Origin: Bradyrhizobium sp.
GTDB taxonomy: Bacteria > Pseudomonadota > Alphaproteobacteria > Rhizobiales > Xanthobacteraceae
Length of the DNA: 64,000 bases
NCBI RefSeq assembly: GCF_016219575.1
Contig: NZ_JACRMG010000035.1
Coordinates: 1 to 64,000 of the forward strand
Direction: 5' to 3'
The stretch's first letter is position 1. The number at the start of each line of letters is the position of its first letter. Made by a program: the position numbers and the translations under genes. Below the pieces are notes generated by a model. It made no database searches. It was not told where the DNA came from and saw only the letters and a program-made list of their open reading frames with translations. Shown here piece after piece: positions 17,434 through 27,227 of the stretch.

Positions 17434-18335
17434 TGCTGACATTGAACGAACTGCGCAAGGTCGCCGCCCGCTCGGGAGCACGGGACATCGGGAACGTCGA
17501 AATCGACGTGATTCTCACGCTCTTGTTGCAACTGTTCAACGATGCCGGGATTTGCGAGCACGTTGCCTTCAAGGGCGGCACCATGCTTCGCAAAATGGTC
17601 TTCGGTCCGCGCGGTCGCCTTTCGACCGATCTCGACTTCACCTGCCGTACAGACATAGACGTAGACGATCTCATGATGATGATTCTGGACGCGCTCGGCA
17701 AACCCTATGAGGGGCTGACGTTCCAGCTAAAAGACAAGGATTGGTATCTCACCGACGACGGTTGCGCGGCCAATCCGATTTGCTCCCATGCCGAAAACGC
17801 AAAAGGTGTCAACATCAAGCTACAGATCAGCACGCGCGAGCGGCCGATCTTGCCTGTTGTCGCCGTACCGCAGATCGATCAGGAATATTTCAAGCTGCTG
17901 GGATTTACACCGTCGGCAATCCCTTCGCTCGCGTTCGAGGAAGCAGTAGCCGAAAAAATTCGCGCCGCGAGCCAGCGTTCTAAAATTCGCGACCTGCACG
18001 ATCTATCGGAAATCGGAGGGCGGAGGCTCAACCGGGACCTTATACGTCCGCTCGCTGTCTTGAAGATGTGGAACAGCGGCGGCCCGGGATTGGACTATGG
18101 ACGGTTCAGCCAGCGAGTTAAAGGTGGCGGCGACTATGATGTCGGCGATCTGGCCAATCTCCTCCGCAGGGATCAGAAACCAGATCTTGAGGGGATGATA
18201 CGGCGCGTGCTGGAAGGTTTTCGTTTTCTTGCCGATCTTACGGCAGCCGAGAAAGCTCTCGCCGCCGATGCATCGCGCAAAAAGACCAAGGAAGCGGAAG
18301 CGCTGATCGCCGCGCTGAATGTGGTGCCAGCCTAG
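17433..18335 (+). CDS. abiEii: AbiEii toxin, nucleotidyltransferase
   Basis: 300 residues of the AbiEii/AbiGii nucleotidyltransferase family. The motif H-V-A-F-K-G-G-T-M-L-R-K at about residues 45-56 and RLSTDLDFTCR about residue 70 carry the GS/GG-x-x-L-R-K and D-x-D metal-binding residues; FEEAVAEKIRAASQRSK and DLHDLSE follow as expected. Such toxins transfer nucleotides to tRNA or related targets and block growth after phage infection. Translation is coupled to abiEi. Length and catalytic residues look intact. Confidence 0.93.
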   Translation: MLTLNELRKVAARSGARDIGNVEIDVILTLLLQLFNDAGICEHVAFKGGTMLRKMVFGPRGRLSTDLDFTCRTDIDVDDLMMMILDALGKPYEGLTFQLKDKDWYLTDDGCAANPICSHAENAKGVNIKLQISTRERPILPVVAVPQIDQEYFKLLGFTPSAIPSLAFEEAVAEKIRAASQRSKIRDLHDLSEIGGRRLNRDLIRPLAVLKMWNSGGPGLDYGRFSQRVKGGGDYDVGDLANLLRRDQKPDLEGMIRRVLEGFRFLADLTAAEKALAADASRKKTKEAEALIAALNVVPA

Positions 18336-18464
18336 CTTTGCAAGCAAGCGTCTGGCCCGCACATGCGAGCGAAGGTCGGCGATACTTCTCTAAGGATTGG
18401 AAAATCAGGCCCGCGGGGCTGTCGCTTAAGCCTTCGCGTGAGGGGTCGCAACTCGGCCCTCGAT

Positions 18465-19253
18465 TTATTGCCGCGGCCGCTTCGTCAAGAACGCGCTCAC
18501 CGCGCATGAAACGCTGACGATAAGCTCCGCCTCGTCGTCGTTTACACTTCTACCTTCCCGCACATGACGGGCGCGGTCGGACGCGAATCCCCATAGCTTC
18601 TCCGTCGCAGCGTCGAGAGGCTTCGGCAAATGCAGTTTCGGGATAAGCGCTCCCAGCGTGGCATTCGGCTCGCCGCTAACCTCGCGCGCCGTGCATTCGA
18701 GTGCCGCGATTGCGTGCTGGATCGCGCCGGTCCGGTCGGGTTCGGGCCGCCGCGAGATGTCGCGCAGCGCCTCATGTATTTCATTCGCCGCCGTTGTCAG
18801 GCCCGCGTCTTCCAATGCCTGCGCGGCATCTCTCGTCGTCGCAGCGAACGTCTCGCCGCCGCGAAAGACGATCCCGTCCGGGTCCTTCAGCTCCCAGCCG
18901 ATGCCTTTTTCGCGGAAAAACCTGTTTAGCTCATCCGCGAAAAGCTGCTGGTTTTCGTAGTCATTCTCCAGCGAGCGCCAAAGATCCTCAGCTATGTCGT
19001 AGACCTTGCACCAATCGCAATCGGCGAGCAGCCCCTCAATCTCCTCACGGATGTTTGAATCCGACCAGTTGTTGCGGTCCGGTGCTATGAAAAGAACGCG
19101 GCACGTTATGACCCGAATGGTCTTGAGACTCATACCCGCGGCCCGGGCGATCTCGACGACCCCATAGCGCAGGTCGGCGGGAGCATCCTCGCGCACGGTG
19201 ATCTCTGCTTCCTGGCTGCCGTAGCCGTAACGGCTCGAAAAATGCCTGCTCAT
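18465..19253 (-). CDS. AbiJ-like abortive infection protein with C-terminal HEPN-type domain
   Basis: 262 residues. The N-terminus (FSSRYGYG, AEITVREDAPADLRYGVVEI, KTIRVITCRVLFIAPDRNNW) resembles the AbiJ N-terminal domain type 4. The C-terminus (IQHAIAALECTAREVSGEPN, LPKPLDAATEKLWGFASDRA, then RHVREGR) resembles HEPN-type domains found in such proteins; the Arg-Ala-Arg-His segment supplies the R and H typical of an RNase centre. Likely a growth-arresting RNase-type defence effector. It converges on abiEii from the other side (130-bp gap). Assignment is by motif memory. Confidence 0.75.
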   Translation of the reverse strand: MSRHFSSRYGYGSQEAEITVREDAPADLRYGVVEIARAAGMSLKTIRVITCRVLFIAPDRNNWSDSNIREEIEGLLADCDWCKVYDIAEDLWRSLENDYENQQLFADELNRFFREKGIGWELKDPDGIVFRGGETFAATTRDAAQALEDAGLTTAANEIHEALRDISRRPEPDRTGAIQHAIAALECTAREVSGEPNATLGALIPKLHLPKPLDAATEKLWGFASDRARHVREGRSVNDDEAELIVSVSCAVSAFLTKRPRQ

Positions 19254-19519
19254 TCACGCATCTTACCATTCTTCCGTTCATACCGCGATCTACGACTTTG
19301 CCGAACGAATTTTGAAATTACTCATTTCCTCCGAGGACTTTCCTGGGCCTTCTCCCGCTCGTCCTTTTGATGTGGTCCTCGCGCCTCTCGTCAGCTTCAT
19401 GGCCGCAAGTGCCTTGCACTCGTCCGCTCCGTTGCAGCCGCAAGCGGTGTAGCGCGACGCGGAAGGCGCGGGTCGTCCCTCCACAAGGCCGCGGCGGTCA
19501 CGGTCCAATGGAAGAAAAG

Positions 19520-19837
19520 ATGAGAGTGCTTTCACCATCCGAACCGCTGCGCCTGTCCCGCGCCGAACTGATGGTGATCCTGCGCCGGATCGCGAGCGAG
19601 CTGACGGCCCCGCCGGAATGCTCGGTCGAGCTTCGCAACGCGCATGTGAACCTGCGCAATATCCGCGCTGCACTGGCGCGGCCGGATTGCATCGTGGACC
19701 TGACCGGCGACGACCGCGCTACCATCCAGGGCGCGCTACTCTGGATGGCCGATAAGCTCAAAAGCGATCAGCGCGAACAGGCCCGGGCGCTCTGGGCCGC
19801 GAAAGGGAAGCGTTCGAGAGATAGACCTTTACGGTGA
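19520..19837 (+). CDS. small protein with a TraD-like C-terminal half (diverged second copy)
   Basis: 105 residues from ATG 19520 (ATG 19508 possible). The C-terminal 45 residues, IVDLTGDDRATIQGALLWMA, DKLKSDQREQARALWAAKGK, match the traD pseudogene product at 9600-9720, and the DNA is also clearly similar (about 80% by eye over 130 bp). The N-terminal half (LSRAELMVILRRIASELTAP, AHVNLRNIRAALARP) differs from traD and is unrecognised. It may be a recombinant or a distinct family sharing the tail. Neighbours are defence genes, not transfer genes, so it is probably a remnant of rearranged mobile DNA. Confidence 0.55.
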   Translation: MRVLSPSEPLRLSRAELMVILRRIASELTAPPECSVELRNAHVNLRNIRAALARPDCIVDLTGDDRATIQGALLWMADKLKSDQREQARALWAAKGKRSRDRPLR

Positions 19838-19987
19838 TGATCTGGAGGTTTTGATGATATTTACATGCTGCAGCGCGCTGTAGCCATCCGTTTGAGTGGC
19901 AGTCCGTTCTATCCGGCGGAAGGCGCGTTCAAAATCGGTGTTTCCCGGCCGCTGCAAGCTTCGTTTATGCCTATGGAAATTCGGTGA

Positions 19988-21253
19988 TCAACTTTCAGGG
20001 CCTTCCAACAGTGGCAAATCGAGGCTAGGAATTTCAGGAAGTGCTTTTCCTGCGATACCCTGAAGATCGCCGTACATGCCGAATGTCGACTCGAGCACTC
20101 CCTGAATCTGAGCCTCACGTTTGGCCCAGCTGCGGTTCATAAACTTTCGCTCCTTCTCGAGGTCCTCCTTCAGTTCCCCAAACTTCTCTACAATCCCCTC
20201 CACGCGCAGGCGGAAGCGCGGACCAGTCAGATAGGTGTAGATCCGCTCCATTTTTCCCTGCTGTCCCACTTGGGAGTTGCGAGTCGTCGCCAACTCAATA
20301 AGCGCATGACGTAGTGCAATGGAGACAGGAATGGCGCACCGAGGGTGCGCAACCCAGACGCCGTCGATGAGATCAAAACTATCAACGTCCTTTGGCAGGG
20401 CTTGCGAGATGATCAGGGCCATATCGGCTTTGGCGGTGCGCTGGTCCTCGCGCAGCTTGCTGAGCCAGCCATCCACCCAATTCTTCGTCTGCTTTAGCTC
20501 CCATAGAATAACGCCAGCGGGTGCACCCATCTGGCCGTTGACTTTTTGGACAATATCCCCACCGAACTCGCCTTTGCAAACAGGCTCGATCAAATCGAGT
20601 GGAAAGCGGCTCTTTAGCAGGCTCTCGAGCTCCAGTTCGAAGGCTTCTCCCTGTGTCTGTTGCGAACCTTGTTCAGCCTTTCGCCTGAGCTCCTCAATTG
20701 TCCGCGCCATAGAAACGATTTGGGCATCCTTCTGTGAGACTTGAGACTTCAATGAGTCTTCGGCTTCCTGCCGAGCTTTCAAGACGATATCTGCTTGGGT
20801 TGCTTGGACGCGTTTCTCGATGGTGAGCTCCATCTCACGCTTTTCATCATCCAGCTCCCGCTGTTTGCGCAGAAGCTCAGCCTGCGCCTTCTGTGCCTCA
20901 GCCAACTTCATATCGTTTTGTCTAAGAATTTCCTGTAGTTCAGCGAGACGCACCCGAGATGTCTGTAGATCGGCCGCGACAGCCTCTTGTGCCTTTTTTG
21001 CTTCAGCGGCCGAGATCCGACTACGTTCGGCCTGTAGGCGCTGCGAAACTTGTTCCTCGATTGTCTCCTTCGCTCGCGTTAGCTCTTCCTGTTGACGACG
21101 GAGCTCGTCGGCTTTCCTTTTGAACTCGCCTTCTTTGGCGGCCAACTGTTCACGAAAATCTCTACGGGCCGCCTCGAGCAGAGGGGCTGCGAGCGATTCA
21201 GTGAGTGGTATCTCGTAGTTGCACTTAGGACAGACAATCTGCGGTTCAGCCAC
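19988..21253 (-). CDS. DUF2130 protein: zinc-ribbon, coiled coil and PD-(D/E)xK-type nuclease-like domain
   Basis: About 421 residues from GTG 21253, chosen because AGAGGG lies a few bases upstream; GTG 21274 would add seven residues. It begins with a CPKC knuckle (IVCPKCNYEIPLTES), has a long coiled coil (about 30-210; many EEL, QAE and KR heptads), then the DUF2130 domain: GEAFELELESLLKSRFPLD, CKGEFGGDIVQKVN, GVILWELKQTKNW, where G-D-x-V...W-E-x-K fits a restriction-like nuclease fold. It follows the giant helicase one base after its stop and is very probably co-transcribed with it. Role unknown; the pairing suggests a shared defence function. Confidence 0.85.
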   Translation of the reverse strand: MAEPQIVCPKCNYEIPLTESLAAPLLEAARRDFREQLAAKEGEFKRKADELRRQQEELTRAKETIEEQVSQRLQAERSRISAAEAKKAQEAVAADLQTSRVRLAELQEILRQNDMKLAEAQKAQAELLRKQRELDDEKREMELTIEKRVQATQADIVLKARQEAEDSLKSQVSQKDAQIVSMARTIEELRRKAEQGSQQTQGEAFELELESLLKSRFPLDLIEPVCKGEFGGDIVQKVNGQMGAPAGVILWELKQTKNWVDGWLSKLREDQRTAKADMALIISQALPKDVDSFDLIDGVWVAHPRCAIPVSIALRHALIELATTRNSQVGQQGKMERIYTYLTGPRFRLRVEGIVEKFGELKEDLEKERKFMNRSWAKREAQIQGVLESTFGMYGDLQGIAGKALPEIPSLDLPLLEGPES

Positions 21254-21254
21254 C

Positions 21255-24200
21255 TCAGCCCTCTTTAGCTGCACGGATTATTTGCGTTGCTGCTTCAAAT
21301 CGCTCGCGCGTCGACGCAGCGAGCCTTCCCAACCCGAAGTGCTCCTGCATCCCACGAATGATTTCCTCTTCTTCCTCCAAGCCCCTAGCCCCCAAGATTT
21401 CGGCAAGGCCGACGAGTTCGGGCAGTGGGATGTCACCATGGTCACGGCCGCCGGCGCCCCGATAAGCCGTCTTGGAGACGACTTCAGCGTCGGCGGGCCA
21501 GATGAGGTGACGGTCGCCGTCCCGGCTGCTCGGGAAGCGCCCCCTTCCCAGCGCTGCCCAAATAGTCCGCTGCACGACTTCACCGGAGCGTTGAAACCCG
21601 TGAGCTCTAGCGATGCGCTCGACAAGCACGTCGAAGTAAATCGGGGCTTCCTGCGAGATGACGTGATCGACCATGCGACGCAGATTGCCTCGGTAGGAGG
21701 GCTCGTAGAAGCTTTCGCGATCGGGGCGGGCCACATCTTCGGGATTGGCCCTCACATAGGTGGCCGGCGCCACTTCGCGGCCCGGATCGCTCGTTTCGGG
21801 CCCCCGGGCGTATCTCCGGAATTCGACCTGGTCGGAGTCGTTGGCCGGCTGTGGCAGCGCTTGCGGCTGATCGTCCGCAGCAGTTGGCGGCTCCGCTGGC
21901 AGCGACGGCTCGGCGGCGCCCTCATTCACATCGTCGTTCGTGGGCAAAGCGATCTCAGTGTCGGGTGCTACGGGTGCTGCAGGCGCCGCCGCCGCGCGAG
22001 ATGCTCGGTCAGCTTCGAGATCGGCACTCAGGCGGGAATGAAGCTTTTCCATCGCAGTGGCGGCATCCATCCACCACTCGGTGCTCCAGATTCGCCTGAT
22101 CCGCCAGCCAAGGTCCGTCAGTACCATTTCACGCAGCCGGTCCCGATCGCGTGCCGTCGCGGAGCGATGGTACGCGGCACCGTCGCATTCGACACCTGCG
22201 AGATATCGCCCTGGAAAGTCCGGATGCACCACTCCAAGATCGATACGGAAGAATGAAACCCCTATCTGAGGGTGGACCATCCAGCCCTTATCCTGAAGAG
22301 CACGCATCACCGCATCTTCGAAAGGTGACTCGGTTCCGCGTCCGGTCGGTGAAAATGCCTCCGCAATGGCACGGGCACCATTTTCAGCGAATTCCAGGAA
22401 GTGCTTGAAATCGACAACGCCCTTCGCGTTGGTACGCCCTAGGTCGATCTGCTCTGGCCGCAGTGATGCGAATACAAGCAGTTCACGCCGTGCGCGGGTC
22501 ACGGCGACATTCAGCCGGCGATGTCCGCCTTCGCCGTTCAGCGACGAGATCTGGGCCGTAATGCGGCCCGTCTTGTCGGGTCCGACCGCCACCGAAAAGA
22601 TGATGATGTCGCGCTCGTCGCCTTGGATATTCTCAATGTTTTTGACGAGAATCGGCTCCCCGGTCTGGTTCCGATCGAAGTGCGGTTCGAGGGATGGATC
22701 GCTACGGCGTTCTTGGTCGAGCATATTCTCGATTAGTCGCTGCTGTTCCGAATTGAAAGTGACGACCCCAATCGAGTGCGAGGAGGTTTTTGCGCGCCTG
22801 ATGATCTCTGCTACGACGGCGGCGGCCTCCTTGCGATTGACCTTGGCGCCGCCACGCTCGTAAACGCCATCTGCGACGTGGATATAGCGCACGGCTGCGT
22901 CGCGGGTCACCGGCGACGGAAAAGTCATCAGCTCGCCGCGGTAGTATTTTGCGTTAGAGAACGCGATAAGGCTCTCGTGACGGCTACGATAGTGCCAGCT
23001 CAATCGCATGCTCGGTAGATTGGAAGCGAGGCACTCGTCAAGGATGCTCTGCTGGCTCTGGATGGTTGCCCCGTCGTCGTCCTCGTCGTCGACACCACGC
23101 TGGCCGACATTGGTCGGCGGCAGCTGTTCGGGGTCGCCCACAATGATGACCTGACTGCCGCGGGCGATGGCGCCAATCGCATCCCAAACTGGGATCTGCG
23201 ACGCCTCGTCGAAGATCACGACGTCGAAGGGCTTGGCGTCCGCCGGTAGATACTGCGCGATCGACAGCGGGCTCATCATCACACAGGGCGCGAGCTTAGT
23301 CATAACGTTTGGAATACGCCCAAACAACTGCCGAAGCGGTATCTGCTTCGCCTTCTTGTTGATTTCGCGCGCGAGCGTCCCCCATTCCGGATCCGCACCG
23401 AAGTTCGTCTGTGTCGGAAGCGCAGTGCCGATGCGCGCCTTGACAATTTGGCGAGCAAGTTCGCCGACCTTTTTATCGGCCGCCACGAACCCCTCGATCG
23501 TCGCCTCATGCTTTTCGGCAAGGAAGCCGCTCAAGGTATCGTCCTCGTTGACGATCGTTTCAGCGATCCATCGCGCATATGCGAACTCGAATGCAGCCGC
23601 TAATTCGTGTCCTGCAATCCGCCCCTGCTCGGCGGCCTCGACCAACGGAGAGAGGCCTGTTTTTCGAGCGCCCTGCGCAACCGCGCGCCAGGTCGCCCAT
23701 TGCGGGGCTTTGATGATGTTTGCTTTCCAACGGGCGGTCTGCTCGAGCAGCCTGTCGATCCAGCCCGTCTCGACGCTGATAATACTCTCCGGTTCATCGA
23801 GGCCAATACAGGCTCCTAGTTGGCGAGCCGCCTCGCGCATCGCGGGGAAGGCCCTGGTCATCGCCTCAAATGCACGCCTCACCTGTCCGCCGTGCTTGAA
23901 TCTTGCTACGTCACGGTTCAGTTGGTCCGCGATGTAGGCGAGCAGGCGTTCGGGTTCGACATTTTCAAGCCGAAGAGCGTCAACAGCATCGCGCATGCTA
24001 TCGGCCCACGAAATCAACCCTTCAAACCGAGCCACATCGGTCGCGGTCCCTCGCCAGATGCGCTCGATACCCGCGAATCGCGGTTTAATCATTGCAATTT
24101 CATGCAGCAATATCGCAAGTTCTTGCAGCACGACGAGATCTCGGCCGATATCATCCGGCACATCTGCGCCGCAGTAAGGTTCGAGAGCGAGTCGAACCTT

Positions 24201-27200
24201 TTTCTTTCGGCCTCCACGCATGACCACGTTGGAGGCACAAGCCTCAAACCAGTTGCGCTGCAGTTCCTCCAAGTCGAGATGGGTAGCCTTGAGGTCGTAC
24301 TCGACCGAAAGCTCCGCTTTTTTTGCGTTGAATCTACGCACCGCATCGGCCAAGTCCGAAAGCGCGCGAACGTGTTCCGGAGCGTCATCGGTCAAAAGCA
24401 ACACACCATCGGCCGCCTCGGCGTGCAGCATCGTGGAGACCAGCTTCACCAACTGAGGCAACATTCCGTCGTCGGTGGCGACCTGCTCGAGCCCAACCGA
24501 TTTAGCGAGGCCTTCGGCTGCCGTCTTTACTTCGATCAAAGCCGCCTGCAGGCGATCGACATGCTGCTGCAGCGCCTGGACCCAAGCGGGATTCCATCTG
24601 GTTTGCTCGATGCCTTGAAGCGGATGCGTAGCCGGGTTGCCGATCGCTTCGAGAGCGGTTCGAATATCGGCGCAGGTCTCCCGCATCCGGGCAAGTTCTG
24701 CAGGCGAATGCACTGTTCCGACCGGCCAGCTCAGTTCGACGTCAAGGAGGCGGCCTCGATCAGCGACTACCCTGCCGAAAGCCTCATAGGCGGTCATGCC
24801 GTTTGCTCGTCGCCGATGCAGCGCGGAAACTAACCTATTTAGCTGGTCGCGCTTTGCCTTCAGGTCCCCGGCGGCGGTCGACCAATGCTCCTCGGTCACC
24901 TCGTCCCGTTCGCGCCATGCAGTCGCTAGCTGCTCTAGGACGCTCGATTTCTGCGCCTTGGTGGAATGAACCTCGAGGCAATAGCTACCTAGCCCGATGG
25001 AATTCATGCGCTGCCGGACAACCTCTAAGGCCGCGGTCTTCTGGGAGACGAACAGGACGGTCTTCTCGTGAGCCAAGCAATTGGTGATCATGTTCGCGAT
25101 CGTCTGGCTCTTGCCGGTTCCCGGTGGCCCAAACAGCACGAAGTCGCCGCCGCGCTGGGCGGCAACGACAGCAGCGATCTGCGAAGAGTCGGCCGACAAA
25201 GGCGCAAACAGGTCGGCTGGATCGATGACCTGGTCGATAGTGTTGGCGGCTATAAAGGCGCCTCCCGAGCCGCCGGCATAAGTGTGCGTCGGCGTGTCAA
25301 TCAGATGCCGAACCACCGGATTCCGCTTAAGGATGTCGGTGCGATCGATGAGATCCTTCCACATCAGGTATTTTGTGAAGGAGAGGGTCGCCAACACAAC
25401 TTGTTCGGTCACCTCCCAGCCCTTGATATTCTTTACGTGCCGGCGGACCGACCGCCAGATTTCCGCGACGTCTATGCCCGCGCCGTCTTCTGGCAGCTCA
25501 CCTTCGAACTCCGGCAGCGCCAGATCGAAATCCTGCTTGAGCATCTGCAGCAGCGTCGGATTGAAGCGCGTTTCGTCTTCATGGAGTGTGAGCCTGAAGC
25601 CGGAGCGGACGCTCTTGCGCTCGAGCTGAACCGGCACGAGTACCAGCGGCGCTCGATACGGTCCGGCACCGTCAGAGGGGGTCCATTTCAGGAAACCCAA
25701 ACAAAGGTAGAGGACATTGGCCCCGCCTTCCTCGAACGCAAGTTTCGAAGCCCGGTAGAGGTCGGTTAGGCGGCCGTCGAGTTCACTCTCGAGAACCGTA
25801 GTATGAAGATCGCCGCGACCCAATGCATCTAGAAGGAAGTCTCTTCGGGCGTCGTCGTCACGTCGTTCCGCCAAGAGTGTCGTATCGCGGCCATCGCTTC
25901 CATCAAGAATAGCCGTTCTACCGAGCAGCTTGAATTTATTTCCACCGGCCAGTTGGTCCTCGAGCCTTGATGCGTCAGGACACTCGATGGCGATAGTGGA
26001 CTTCGTGTCCTTGAAATTGAGCAGCTTGTTCCGCAGGGAGAGGTCCAGGAGGTTTCGCTTCCAAGTTTCAAGCCGATCGAGCGGTTTTCCTGGCGTGGCC
26101 TCGCGGTGCTTGTCCAGTTCCTCCTCAAACGGTGGTATTTCGCCGACCTCCTGGGCGACTGGCGCGGCCGTAGCGGGCCTGACCGTCGGTTCGTTGGAAC
26201 CCGAGAGATCGAGCGAGCGAATCTTCGCGCTCCTCGCCCGCCGCACGTCGATCGCAAGCTCGAACGACGCGGTTGCCGCTTCGGCGACCAGCTTCTTACC
26301 GGCCTCCACGGCTTGCTTGAACCGCCCGGGGTTGGAGCCCGTTAGTAATGTCGTTTCAACTAAGACCATCTCGTCGAGCTGAACTCGCTTTCGCAGCAGC
26401 TGCGGATCGTCGATCACGAGGGTCGAGAAGTCCTCATCCAATAGCCAGACACCCACGAACGCATGCCCCTCCGTCAATACTAAGACGGGGTTCAGGCCGG
26501 CCTGTTCGAGGCAAGAGGCGTAGAGCAGCGTCAGATCGAGGCAGGTACCGACCTTCCGGGACAGGATGTCGCTCGGACCGCGGACTTGCTGCCCCGAACG
26601 CTCAAAGCTCATGGGCGGAAGCACATAAGCGATGGCGTGAGAAACAAGTGCGGCCCAGATAGCGTCCGCGATTTCCCAGGCGCGCGCCTTGGTACCCTTT
26701 CGGTAACCGTCCATTGCGTCGCTGCGGCCGGCTGCGGCAAGCTTTCCAGATGCCTCCCGAAGAATAACATCGACGCTCGGATCGGTCGGCCGGACGAAAG
26801 CAGCAAGGAGTTCGGGTGCCGAATTGATGCCGCCCCAGTGAGACGGCGGAAGGAGATTGATGTCCAAGGCATGCTCGGCAACGGTCTCCCCTGCGGCCTG
26901 AACGCGAATCCGCAGCTCGCCCCGACGGGAGGCGTTAATCCCGGCCAAAAACGTAGGGTCTAGTTTAAAATCGAAGCTGCGAATGTGATGTGTCGCGCCA
27001 TCCGAGATGCGTTCGACACGCCACACACCCGGGTTGAGAAACGCCGGCTCGGCTGAAAGGTGGACAGAAACGTCCGCCAGGTCGCGGCCCAAGCTATTTT
27101 CCAACGCTAATTCGCGGACTATCGGAATAGCGTTCTGATAGAAGGCAATATTGACTTGGTCTGCAGCGACGCAAGTAATCTTCACCGTACCGCTGGCCGA

Positions 27201-27227
27201 TCCGTCGCCTTCGTTGCTCTCTGGCAT
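21255..27227 (-). CDS. giant DUF4011/SF1 helicase with transglutaminase-like, Vsr-like nuclease and DUF3320 domains
   Basis: 1990 residues. In order: beta-rich N-terminus (1-130); a transglutaminase/papain-fold-like segment with candidate Cys and His (VGTCLDLTLLYASCLEQ about 229, EGHAFVGVWLLDED about 254); DUF4011 (RLETWKRNLLDLSLRNKLLN about 390); SF1 helicase with Walker A FGPPGTGKSQTIA (about 700), Walker B VVIFDEASQI (about 1340), GDPEQLPPT and motif VI VAVTRARRELLVF; a Vsr/DUF559-like nuclease (VECDGAAYH, about 1680, LGWRIRRIWSTEWW); and C-terminal DUF3320 (about 1840). Proteins of this layout occur in defence islands; I expect DNA unwinding plus cleavage. It is followed by DUF2130 in the same operon. 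Confidence 0.9.
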   Translation of the reverse strand: MPESNEGDGSASGTVKITCVAADQVNIAFYQNAIPIVRELALENSLGRDLADVSVHLSAEPAFLNPGVWRVERISDGATHHIRSFDFKLDPTFLAGINASRRGELRIRVQAAGETVAEHALDINLLPPSHWGGINSAPELLAAFVRPTDPSVDVILREASGKLAAAGRSDAMDGYRKGTKARAWEIADAIWAALVSHAIAYVLPPMSFERSGQQVRGPSDILSRKVGTCLDLTLLYASCLEQAGLNPVLVLTEGHAFVGVWLLDEDFSTLVIDDPQLLRKRVQLDEMVLVETTLLTGSNPGRFKQAVEAGKKLVAEAATASFELAIDVRRARSAKIRSLDLSGSNEPTVRPATAAPVAQEVGEIPPFEEELDKHREATPGKPLDRLETWKRNLLDLSLRNKLLNFKDTKSTIAIECPDASRLEDQLAGGNKFKLLGRTAILDGSDGRDTTLLAERRDDDARRDFLLDALGRGDLHTTVLESELDGRLTDLYRASKLAFEEGGANVLYLCLGFLKWTPSDGAGPYRAPLVLVPVQLERKSVRSGFRLTLHEDETRFNPTLLQMLKQDFDLALPEFEGELPEDGAGIDVAEIWRSVRRHVKNIKGWEVTEQVVLATLSFTKYLMWKDLIDRTDILKRNPVVRHLIDTPTHTYAGGSGGAFIAANTIDQVIDPADLFAPLSADSSQIAAVVAAQRGGDFVLFGPPGTGKSQTIANMITNCLAHEKTVLFVSQKTAALEVVRQRMNSIGLGSYCLEVHSTKAQKSSVLEQLATAWRERDEVTEEHWSTAAGDLKAKRDQLNRLVSALHRRRANGMTAYEAFGRVVADRGRLLDVELSWPVGTVHSPAELARMRETCADIRTALEAIGNPATHPLQGIEQTRWNPAWVQALQQHVDRLQAALIEVKTAAEGLAKSVGLEQVATDDGMLPQLVKLVSTMLHAEAADGVLLLTDDAPEHVRALSDLADAVRRFNAKKAELSVEYDLKATHLDLEELQRNWFEACASNVVMRGGRKKKVRLALEPYCGADVPDDIGRDLVVLQELAILLHEIAMIKPRFAGIERIWRGTATDVARFEGLISWADSMRDAVDALRLENVEPERLLAYIADQLNRDVARFKHGGQVRRAFEAMTRAFPAMREAARQLGACIGLDEPESIISVETGWIDRLLEQTARWKANIIKAPQWATWRAVAQGARKTGLSPLVEAAEQGRIAGHELAAAFEFAYARWIAETIVNEDDTLSGFLAEKHEATIEGFVAADKKVGELARQIVKARIGTALPTQTNFGADPEWGTLAREINKKAKQIPLRQLFGRIPNVMTKLAPCVMMSPLSIAQYLPADAKPFDVVIFDEASQIPVWDAIGAIARGSQVIIVGDPEQLPPTNVGQRGVDDEDDDGATIQSQQSILDECLASNLPSMRLSWHYRSRHESLIAFSNAKYYRGELMTFPSPVTRDAAVRYIHVADGVYERGGAKVNRKEAAAVVAEIIRRAKTSSHSIGVVTFNSEQQRLIENMLDQERRSDPSLEPHFDRNQTGEPILVKNIENIQGDERDIIIFSVAVGPDKTGRITAQISSLNGEGGHRRLNVAVTRARRELLVFASLRPEQIDLGRTNAKGVVDFKHFLEFAENGARAIAEAFSPTGRGTESPFEDAVMRALQDKGWMVHPQIGVSFFRIDLGVVHPDFPGRYLAGVECDGAAYHRSATARDRDRLREMVLTDLGWRIRRIWSTEWWMDAATAMEKLHSRLSADLEADRASRAAAAPAAPVAPDTEIALPTNDDVNEGAAEPSLPAEPPTAADDQPQALPQPANDSDQVEFRRYARGPETSDPGREVAPATYVRANPEDVARPDRESFYEPSYRGNLRRMVDHVISQEAPIYFDVLVERIARAHGFQRSGEVVQRTIWAALGRGRFPSSRDGDRHLIWPADAEVVSKTAYRGAGGRDHGDIPLPELVGLAEILGARGLEEEEEIIRGMQEHFGLGRLAASTRERFEAATQIIRAAKEG

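Noticed and set aside
21219..24833. Forward frames of 345, 256 and 337 residues
   Set aside because: Antisense shadows inside the giant helicase gene.
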